From: Archivesica marissinica
Taxonomy: Eukaryota; Mollusca; Bivalvia; Venerida; Vesicomyidae
Assembly: GCA_014843695.1 (NCBI GenBank)
Contig: CM026386.1
Location: 14,741,964-14,805,963 of the forward strand
Length of the DNA: 64,000 nucleotides
Reading direction: 5' to 3'
Shown: positions 12,901-24,900 of the stretch, piece by piece
Layout: every line of letters begins with the position of its first letter
Position numbering within the stretch: the stretch's first letter is position 1
Made by a program: the position numbers and the translations under genes
The notes under the pieces: generated by a model
Told to the model about the DNA's origin: nothing
Database searches by the model: none
What the model saw: the letters and a program-made list of their open reading frames with translations, nothing else

Positions 12901-15900
12901 CAGGTTATTTGCCTACCACAATACTGTCTACCACCCAGGTTATTTGCCTACCACAATACTGTCTACCACCCAGGTTATTTACCTACCACTATACTGTCTA
13001 CCACCCAGGTTATTTGCCTACCACTATACTGTCTACCACCCAGGTTATTTGCCTACCACAATACTGTCTACCACCCATGTTATTTGCCTACAACAATACT
13101 GTCTACAACCCATGTTATTTGCCTACCACAATACTGTCTACCACCCATGTTATTTGCCTACAACAATACTGTCTACCACCCATGTTATTTGCCTACCACA
13201 ATACTGTCTACCACCCATGTTATTTGCCTATCACAATACTGTCTACCACCCATGTTATTTGCCTACCACAATACTGTCTACCACCCATGTTATTTGCCTA
13301 CCACAATACTGTCTACCACCCAGGTTATTTGCCTACCATAATACTGTCTACCACCCAGGTTATTTGCCTACAACAATACTGTCTACCACCCAGGTTATTT
13401 GCCTACAACAATACTGTCTACAACCCAGGTTATTTGCCTACAACAGTACTGTCTACCACCCAGGTTATTTGCCTACAACAGTACTGTCTACCACCCAGGT
13501 TATTTGCCTACAACAATACTGTCTACAACCCAGGTTATTTGCCTACAACAGTACTGTCTACCACCCAGGTTATTTGCCTACCACAATACTGTCTACAACC
13601 CAGGTTATTTGCCTACAACAATACTGTCTACAACCCAGGTTATTTGCCTACAACAGTACTGTCTACCACCCAGGTTATTTGCCTACAACAGTACTGTCTA
13701 CCACCCAGGTTATTTGTCTATCACAATACTGTCTACAACCCAGGTTATTTGCCTACAACAATACTGTCTACAACCCAGGTTATTTGCCTACAACAGTACT
13801 GTCTACCACCCAGGTTATTTGCCTACCACAATACTGTCTACAACCCAGGTTGATACGCTGTGTTTTCCAGTGTTTTCCAGTCTGATATTACATTTGCTGG
13901 TTCGATACGGTCACGTACCCATATCAAACCAGAAAAATACAGTAATGAATTGTCGTCTGCTACAATTATTTAAACTATTTATAGCCTTTATTTTACCCAG
14001 CATGCAATGAGTTAATAGACGAAAAGAGTGTGATACAGCTAGATTGCGCGACTGCACCCATAAATTGTGTTATTTAATAAATTTCAACAAAATAGGGTTA
14101 AAAGTCACAATTTGACAATTTTTAATAGGAGTGCATTATAATGGACCAGTGTATCTTACTGGACAATATTTTGTATGGAAGGAGTGCATTATAATGGACC
14201 AGTGTATCTTACTGGACAATAGTTTGTATGAAAATTGTAAAATAAAAAAATGGGGTCCCCAGGGCACAATGTCAGGGTCCATAGGGCGACTATTTCGCCC
14301 CAGTCGCCCTCTACAATGATCGGCTGTCCGATTAGCAGTGGTTAGCGCACTCGCTTCTCACCAATGCAACCCGGGTTCGATCCTCGGACCGGGAAGTATG
14401 TGAGATGGTACGGTGGTCGCCAGATCGGACAAGTGAGTTTTCTCCGGGTACTCCGGTTTTCTCCAACACTAATGACCACATTTACGCTTTCATCCGCGCC
14501 AACGAGAGTGATTAATATAAGTTGTTAGAACTTGCTTCACAATCATTGTAAAATAAATCTAATTTAACCCATTCAACCCCAAGTAACTGACATGGACTGG
14601 TGCGTGATATTTTCAGACCAATAAATTAATAAGAAAATTACCTTTGGACCAGTTCATTTATCAAAATGGGTAATTTTATCTAAAAATAGTAATAATTATT
14701 ACTGGCAAAAAAGTGCAGATCCTGATGAGACGGCTCGTCACGAGCCGGCTCATCTGGATCTACACCATTCATAAGCCTATTTAGAGGCCTGTGGGGTTGA
14801 AAGGGTTAAACTAAACTACCATGATCCCAGGGTTTAAAATAATCATCATAGTATGCAACTTCACCACAGTACAAGGTGTATACAGTCTGGATCAGTATTT
14901 TCTCACACTGTGTTTTTGCCTAATAGATGGATGGGATATTTATGACATATTTACAGCATTTCTCAACACACATCTTCTAAAAGATCCAGTCTGCCTTTAA
15001 CACTGAAAAAATGCAAACAATAAACCACTACATGTATGTTACTTTCGTCTGCAGGCACATATTTCCATATTTTCATTAACGGAGATATTAAAATGTCTCT
15101 TCACGCATTAAGCAACAATTATCTGCTTACTTAAAGTTGCTTAATGAAGCTTGCTATAGCTTATGCTCAACATGTTCCTTCGACTTCTGCATACTCTGAG
15201 ACAATGTGTCCTTAGGGTTTGTGTTTTACGTTTATTTATCGTTGCTACCGGTTGCCCATATGAGCGACGCCTCCTGAAGAGATTAGTCATTTTAGAATTT
15301 GGAGGATTGTGTAATGATACCGACAGAGACCCATTCCAGAGTATCCTCTGGTTCTTTTACGTACACGGTATACAGCACCGACACGAGACCTCGGCTTAAC
15401 GTCCCATCTGAAAGACTGTTCATTTTATTAGGTTCAAACGGGGGATCGAACCTGCAATCCTGGATTACCAGTCCAACGTGTTACCACTAGACTTCAAATT
15501 TGTCTGTTGAAATTGTGTGCGGTTAGGCCTAGGTATATAATTTTATATACAGTCCATACTCGCTTATAAGACGCGGTTTTTTCAAGACCAGATTATGGCC
15601 TCAAAGTGGCTTCCTGTCTTATAAGTGAGTACTAATCTTGCACTGGCCAAACATTGCAATTTATACATGGTCTGGAGCCCATTTATCAACCCGTCTTATA
15701 TGTGAGTGCATGCCAAAAACCGACAAATTCTGGACCAAAAGGGGGGTCGCCTTATAGGTGAGTATGGACGGTAGTGATCCCAACATTTGTTTAGTGTGTG
15801 CTATATATTATTTAGGATTGGGGTGGATGGCTTGCGATCCCGTAGAATGCGGCATTCATAATATTACTGGCGTTAAAAAGTCATTAACTTTCCAGATTGC

Positions 15901-18900
15901 CAGTCTGTCAAGTCCTCATACAGCAATGTGCAATCTGCCTCATTGTACATGTGTTGTCTGGTAATGCCATCTACGTACATACAGTCTAGCGCAGTGGTCA
16001 CCTCCATTAAGCAACCAGCCTGTATTAAGCAGCCAGTTTCCAGATTCCCAATATGTTGATTTATTATACATTTGACCTCTATTAAGCAGCCACCTGTGCT
16101 AAGCAGCCAATTTCTGTGATTCCCTTGACTGGCTGCTTAAGACAGGTTTGACTGTATATATATATATAGGATCTTACATGAGTCGTGATTTCAAGCCTTT
16201 TGGCAACAGGAAGGGGGGCCTAATAGTGACCACTTGTGGGACTCCTGAGAGTGCATGAGTTGGGTTTGTCAGAAATGAAGGCCTCGGCCAACCTCCACTG
16301 GCATGCACACAGCGGTCGGGGCACATCTCGCAGCAGCATAGGATACTGGGATCATCTGGTTGTCAACTTTGTAACAAGGGACACACGCTTCACCACCGCT
16401 GTTTTGCAGAAGTGATGGAGGTATGGACAGACAGACCCTGGAGCGACCGAGACGCCTAGATGTCTAACTGTCAGATCTGTACAATGTATATATGCTGCTG
16501 CGGGATGACCAACAGTGAGGAGGGTGGCCCTAAGAAGAGCTGTTCGAAAGAAAGACACAAGAACCTTCACGAGCACAATTCTACTAGACACACATTCTAG
16601 CCTGGGAACAGGCGTTGATATACATGTATGTTGCCTGGTCAGTTATATAAATATATTTTAATACCAAGATCATTAATTGGGCCATATTGAGTTTCTGATA
16701 ATATCATTTTGCCAGAAGTAAATTGGTGAAAAATCGACAGACTGGAACCCAGGCAACACACATTCAACAACTCAACAAACCCTCACAATAATTGACAGTG
16801 CTTAGCACGAATCTTCATAATTGACCTAGAATGCTCGCCCATAAGCTGTACGCTGGCGAGCATAAACAAACAGATTCATCATCACCTGTTGTACAAGATG
16901 GTAGAGCAAACTCTATGTGTGTTTTACGTTTATTTATCGTCGCTACCGGTTACCCATATGAGCGACGCCTCGATAAGAGTTTAGTCATTTTAGAATTTGG
17001 AGGATAGTGCAATAATACCGACAGAGACCCATTCCAGAGTCTCCTCTGGTTCTTTTACATGCATGGTGTAAAGCACCGACACGAGACCTCGGTTTAAAGT
17101 CCCATCTGAAAGACTGTTAATTTTATTACAGTCAGACGGGGGATCGAACCTGTGATCCACAAACAGTGTTACCACAAACAGATTCATCATCATCAGAATT
17201 GAAGGACTCTATCCACCATGATTAAACAATACAGCCACATATTAATTATTCCCGATTAATCCTTACAGCCACAGTACAAGCTCAATCAATATTTATTTAA
17301 ACGACATTATATAAAACTTGTCCCCATAGACATATTACGATCATTTTATCATAAATATGATTTGTATGCTATATGCTGCATTACAGTATGTAAAATATTG
17401 GACTGTGTGAGGCACGTATCTAGATTAATGCGCAGTGCTGGTGAATTATCTGTAGGTCAATGTAAAATTATGTTGAATAATATCTAGATTAATGTACAGT
17501 ACTTGTGAATTATATGTAGGTCAATGTAAAATTATGTTGAATAATATCTAGATTAATGCGCAGTGCTGGTGAATTATCTGTAGGTCAATGTAAAATTATG
17601 TTGAATAATATCTAGATTAATGCACAGTACTTGTGAATTATATGTAGGTCAATGTAAAATTATGTTGAATAATATCTAGATTAATGCGCAGTGCTGGTGA
17701 ATTATCTGTAGGTCAATGTAAAATTATGTTGAATAATATCTAGATTAATGCACAGTACTTGTGAATTATATGTAGGTCAATGTAAAATTATGTTGAATAA
17801 TATCTAGATTAATGCGCAGTGCTGGTGAATTATCTGTAGGTCAATGTAAAATTATGTTGAATAATATCTAGATTAATGCACAGTACTTGTGAATTATATG
17901 TAGGTCAATGTAAAATTATGTTGAATAATATCTAGATTAATGCGCAGTGCTGGAGAATTATCTGTAGGTCAATGTAGAATTATGTTGAATAATATCTAGA
18001 TTAATGCGCAGTGCTGGAGAATTATCTGTAGGTCAATGTAGGATTGTGTTGAATAATAACTAGATTAATGCGCAGTATTGGTGAATTATCTGTAGGTCAA
18101 TGTAGGATTGTGTTGAATAATAACTAGATTAATGCGCAGTATTGGTGAAATATCTGTAGGTCAATGTAGAATTGTGTTGAATAATATCTAGATTAATGCG
18201 CAGTACTGGTGAATTATCTGTAGGTCAATGTAGAATTATGTTGAATAATATATAGATTAATGCGCAGTACTGGTGAATTATCTGTAGGTCAATGTAGAAT
18301 TGTGTTGAATAATATCTAGATTAATGCGCAGTACTGGTGAATTATCTGTATGTCAATGTAGAATTGTGTTGAATAATATCTAGATTAATGCACAGTACTG
18401 GTGAATTATCTGTAGGTCAATGTAAAATTATGTTGAATAATATCTAGATTAATGCACAGTACTTGTGAATTATATGTAGGTCAATGTAAAATTATGTTGA
18501 ATAATATCTAGATTAATGCGCAGTACTAGTGAATTATCTGTAGGTCAATGTAGAATTGTGTTGAATAATATCTAGATTAATGCGCAGTATTGGTGAATTA
18601 TCTGTAGGTCAATGTAGAATTGTGTTGAATAATACCCAGATTAATGCACAGTATTGGTGAATTATCTGTAGGTCAATGTAGAATAGTTGTGCACATTTGG
18701 GGAGGGAGGGCAGTTTTCTAATGTTGTTAGAACTTGTTGCCCCACCCATTTTGCTTTTTCTTTGCTTTGTTATGATTATGTATGCATGGTAAATGGATAT
18801 AAGGATATAGGATATAAGCCGAAAACTACCCAATATGTAAAATATTGGACTGTGTGAGGCGCGTAGTGCCGAAAACAGTACCAATATTCTACATATTGGA

Positions 18901-21900
18901 TCCGTTTGAGGCTTATATCTTACTTAAAACACACGCTTATACAACAAGATCATACTAATTAAAATTGCTAATTTCGTACATGTATGCGTAGGATTTAATA
19001 TAATACACTTGCTTTTGACACAGCAGTCCAATATTAATAATAATTGACTGCAAGTACAAAGGTACGACGTCACGACAGTGTTTTTAACTGTGGATACAGG
19101 AAATGACCAAAGACGGTGATTAATATTTTCCAATTAAGCCATCAATATTGAGTGCACAGCTTGCGGAACATTTACTCTCGGGAAAATGATTATCATAAAC
19201 ATTATCGATCTGTCATAAAACATATATTATTAATCAGGATTATAACATAATGGTTCCCAGTTATTCCTGCCACCCAACAAGGTAGAAATATTAAAACATT
19301 ATCTGAACACTTTGATAGTGGTTCGCTGGAAATTCTTTCCGTCAATGTTCAGTGTAATATTATATTAGTCTTGTTTCCATCAATGTTGAGCGTAATATTA
19401 TATTAGTCTTGTTTCCATCAATGTTGAGCGTAATATTATATTAGTCTTGTTTCCATCAATGTTGAGCGTAATATTATATTAGTCTTGTTTCCGTCAATGT
19501 TGAACGTAATATTATATTAGTCTTGTTTCCATCAATGTTGAGCGTAATATTATATTAGTCTTGTTTCCATCAATGTTGAGCGTAATATTATATTAGTCTT
19601 GTTTCCATCAATGTTGAGCGTAATATTATATTAGTCTTGTTTCCGTCAATGTTGAGCGTAATATTATATTAGTCTTGTTTCCATCAATGTTGAGCGTAAT
19701 ATTATATTAGTCTTGTTTCCGTCAATGTTGAGCGTAATATTATATTAGTCTTGTTTCCGTCAATGTTGAACGTAATATTATATTAGTCTTGTTTCCATCA
19801 ATGTTGAGCGTAATATTATATTAGTCTTGTTTCCATCAATGTTGAGCGTAATATTATATTAGTCTTGTTTCCGTCAATGTTGAGCGTAATATTATATTAG
19901 TCTTGTTTCATCATAAAATTGGACGAATGTTGATCAAAATTCCAGTTCAATGCAAATATTGGGGGGGTACTTATTGTTGATGTAAAGAATATGTATGCAA
20001 AGTTTCAAAGCAATAAGTTGTACGGTTTTGGAGAACTGATAATTTGAGTTTTTTTGTTGCATAAAATGTAAATAATATTTCTGACTATTTTTGGCTAAAA
20101 TTGAGTATAGTAATGACATTGAATATGTCTTTAACTTACACTGGCCAAACATGCAATCTATACATGGTCTCATACCCATTTGAACATGCAATCTATACAT
20201 GGTCTCGTACCCATTTGAACATGCAATCTATACCTGGTCTTGTACCCATTTGAACATGCAATATATACATGGTCTCGTACCCATTTGAACATGCAATCTA
20301 TACCTGGTCTCGTACCCATTTGATCAACTCCATTTATACATGTACGTGAGTGAGTGCATGCCAAAACCCACAGATTTTAGGACCAAAGTATGGGGGTCGC
20401 CTTATTGGCAATATCGCCTTATAGGTGAGTATGGCTGGTATGTGTATAGAAGTGTGATCTAGCTACACAGGTAAGTGTATTTACACTTAGTGATAACCTG
20501 CACATTATCTATCCCCCCCCCTCGCTGTATATATATGTGTGTTTTAAGTTTATTTATCATCGACATGTATCAACAAACATTGCTGCAGTAATTTAATATC
20601 AGGAACTAAATGTGTGTATCACCTCACCAAGATGTATTCTCACTTCATTACTGGATCAACAATGTGTGTGTGTTTTACACTTATTTATCGTCGCTACCGG
20701 TTGCCCATATGAGCGACGCCTCCTGAAGAGATTAGTTATTTTAGATTTTGGAGGATAGTGCATGATACAGACAGAGACCCATTCCAGAATCTCCTCTGGT
20801 TCTTTTACGTGCACGATGTAAAGCACTGACACGAGACCTCGGTTTAATGTCCCATCTGAAAGACTGTTAATTTTATTAGGGTCAGACGGGGGATTGTATA
20901 TATATACACACACAATAACATATAATATTATATACAATTCAGGGTTCATTCTAGGTCAACATTTTTGGGAGAAGTGAGAAAGCGCGTGATCGCTTCTTTA
21001 AATGGTGTTCTTTAATATACTTCTGCAAAATAGGGTTAAAATGCACAGTACAACCATTAAATTTGAATAGAAGGAGTGCTTTATAATGGGCCAGTGTATC
21101 TTACTTGACACAATTTTGTTTGGAAATCGTAAAAACCAAAAAAATGTTGTTTTTTTTAGGGAGAAGTGGGGCCTCCAGAGGGTGAAGTCAGGGTCCCCAG
21201 GGCGACAATTTTGCCCACATCGCCCTCTAGAATGATCCCTGACAATTGATATGTGCAAGCCATCTTGTTTACATTTCTGTGTATAAGTTGGAATTCTAAT
21301 TTACCTCATCCCGACATGCAGTTCTTGTATTGTTTTGATTTGTCTGTGAGAGTTACCATAGAAACAGTGATCTAATTGGTTTGAATGGTTTCATAGCAAA
21401 CATATACGTTGCAATATTGCAGCTATTAGAAATTATAACAAATAAAGCCAATAAAGATCTGGGCAGAGAAATGATTCAATGTACGATAGACACGCCCTTC
21501 TGTGCATCAAGTAGGTCTAAATACACCAGATAGACACGCCCTTCTGTGCATCAAGTAGGTCTAAATACACCAGATAGACATGCCCTTCTGTGCATCAAGT
21601 AGGTCTAAATACACCAGATAGACATGTCATTCTGTGCATCAAGTAGGTCTAAATACACCAGATAGACACGCCCTTCTGTGCATCAAGTAGGCCTAAATAC
21701 ACCAGATAGACACGCCCTTCTGTGCATCAAGTAGGTCTAAATACACCAGATAGACACGCCCTTCTGTGCATCAAGTAGGCCTAAATACACCAGATAGACA
21801 CGCCCTTCTGTGCATCAAGTAGGTCTAAATACACCAGATAGACATGCCCTTCTGTGCATCAAGTAGGTCTAAATACACCAGATAGACACGCCATTCTGTG

Positions 21901-24900
21901 CATCAAGTAGGTCTAAATACACCAGATAGACATGCCATTCTGTGCATCAAGTAGGTCTAAATACACCAGATAGACATGTCATTCTGTGCATCAAGTAGGT
22001 CTAAATACACCAGATAGACATGCCATTCTGTGCATCAAGTAGGCCTAAATACACCAGATAGACACGCCATTCTGTGCATCAAGTAGGCCTAAATACAACA
22101 GATAGACATGCCATTCTGTGCATCAAGTAGGCCTAAATACAACAGATAGACACGCCATTCTGTACATCAAGTAGGCCTAAATACAACAGATAGACATGCC
22201 ATTCTGTGCATCAAGTAGGCCTAAATACAACAGATAGACACGCCATTCTGTGCATCAATTAGGTTTACACCAGATAGTGCACGTCATGAGGAGATCGGCC
22301 GGGTTGTACAATCAAAAATTTTATCCGCTATATATACATACATACAGTCAAATCTGTGTTAGTGGTCACCTCCAATAAGCAGCCAACCTGTATTAAGCAG
22401 CCAGTTTCAAGATTCCAAATATGTTGTTTTACTATACATTTGACCTCTATTTAGCAGCCACCTGTATTAAGCAGCCACCTGGGCTAAGCAGTCATTTTCT
22501 GTGATTCCCTTGGCTGGATGCTTAAGACAGGTTTGACTGTATACACAGTACACGATTCTATAGATGTTCAGTGTAAATGAAACTCTGCACCGGTCCTGGA
22601 CAGGTTTGACTGTAATTTCAATTTGTTAGTCCGTCAAGTCATCCAATTACGTCTGGGTTTTCCCCCCCAATGAAAATTAGAGCACACCATAAGACTACTT
22701 TTGTAACACAATGTTTTATGTACCAGACAGACACTTAACTATATTGATTAATTGCTGGCAGAAACAATTAAAATCTATTACAGTGGTCCTCGAGTACCTG
22801 CAATAAAATTTATTCTCTATTGTTCTTAATGGGATATATCCGGGATTCTTATACCATTGATTGTAATCACTGATTGGGTGCGTGTTTTACGTTTATTTAT
22901 CGCCGCTACCGGTTTCCGATATGAGCGACGCATCCTAAAGAGATTAGTCATTTTAGATTTTGGAGGATAATGCAATGATACAGACAGAGACCCATTCCAG
23001 AGTCTCCTCTGGTTCTTTTACGTGCAAGGTGTACAGCACCGACACAAGACCTCGGTTTAACGTCCCATCTGAAAAAAATCAATTTTATTACGGTCAGACA
23101 GGGGATCGAACCTGTGATCCCTGGATTATCAGTCCAGCGTGTTACCACTGGGCCACAGATCCGTCTGTATGTAGCACAAAGTTTAATGTGTAGTTATAAA
23201 CCAACTGTGGAGCAAACTCTGCCTCAGTAAGATAAAAAATCAATTTTATTATGGTCAGACAGGGGATCGAACCTGTGATCCCTGGATTACCAGTCCAGCA
23301 ATTTACCACTGGGCTACAGATCCGTCTGTATGTAGTACAAAGTTTAATGTGTAGTTATAAACCAACTGTGGAGCAAACTCCGCCTCAGTAAGATATATGC
23401 ATTGATCCATCTATAAGCTACATGTAAAATACAATTTAATAAGTACAAAGGAGGGTTCAATCTGATCAATAACGTACATGTATATACACCCTTCACACAT
23501 CTGTTACACAAACTATGTTATAATGTTAATTAATTACAGAAAATGTATGTACAGTTAAACCTTTCAACACCATGTAACTGACATGGACTGGTGCATGATA
23601 TATTTAGACCAATAAATTAATAAGAAAATTACCATTGGACTAGTTCATTTATAATCAAAATGGGTAATTTTTGTATGAAAATAGTAATATTACTGGCAAA
23701 AAGTGCAGATCCTGATGAGACGGCTCGTCACGAGCCGGATCATCTGGATCTACATTTTTTTGTAAGCCAATTTAGAGGTCTGTGGTGTTGAAACGGTTAA
23801 TAATGAAAGGGACCTGGTAAATAATTTCATACTGAATTTCATACCAGAATGACATACTAGACTCGACTAGAGTAACTGTAACTGTAATCAATTCTGAAAA
23901 ATGTATTCAAAATTGCAAACATAACGACAAAAATGCTTAACAGTCAAACCTGTGTTAGTGGTCACCTCCATGAACCCATTAAACACCATGTAACTGACAT
24001 GGACTGGTGCAGGATATATTTAGACCAATAAATAAATAAGAAATATTACATTTGGACCAGTTCATTGATCAAAATGGGTAATTTTGTCTAAAAATAGTAA
24101 TATTACTGGCAAAAAATGCAGATCCTGATGAAACGGCTTGTCACAAACTGGCTCATCAGGATCTGCACTTTTTGCCAGTAATATTAATATTTTTAGACAT
24201 AATTACCCATTTTGATAAATGAACTGGTCCAAATGTAATCTTCTGATTCATTTATTGGTCTAACAATATCATGGACCAGTCCATGTCAGTTACTTGGTGT
24301 TGAATGGGTTAAGACAGGTTTGACTGTAATCATTTCTAGTTACCCCAGTTACCTCAAGTTCACCTGGCGATCAATACAGTACAGGTATATTATATCAGTA
24401 TACTGATAGAATTTGCTATAGCGCATTCGCTTCAGGTTGGAAAAGCCTGGAGTTCGAGCCACCGCTGGAGCCGTTACGATTGTGCCCTTAGGCAAAGCAT
24501 TTATTAAATTCCACACTGTCTCCTCTCTCTCCCTCATGGCGATGGATTACATCAGGAATGAGGTCTCTAGCGCAGTGGTAGTGCATTCGCTTCAGGTGCG
24601 AAAAGCCTGGAGTTCGAGCCTCTGCTGGAGCCGCTACGATTGTGCCCTTAGGCAAAGCATTTATTAAATTCCACATTGTCTCTTCGCTCTCCCTCATGGC
24701 GATGGATTACATCAGGAATGAGGTCTCGAGAGCGATTAATATAAGTTGGAAGAACTTATTTCGCAATGGAGCTAAAATAAATTTGTATACACTAAAAGTA
24801 TGTCCCAAGTTAAGCTTTACGTACAATAACTAATTTGCACATACAGTTCATAATTATTTCAACATTCCAAGCAACACCATCGATACCATAGCGACTCGGC

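Noticed and set aside
12569..14010. Long plus-strand open frames with 12-residue repeats
   Set aside because: Same artefact from the 36-bp unit; all three frames are open at once.
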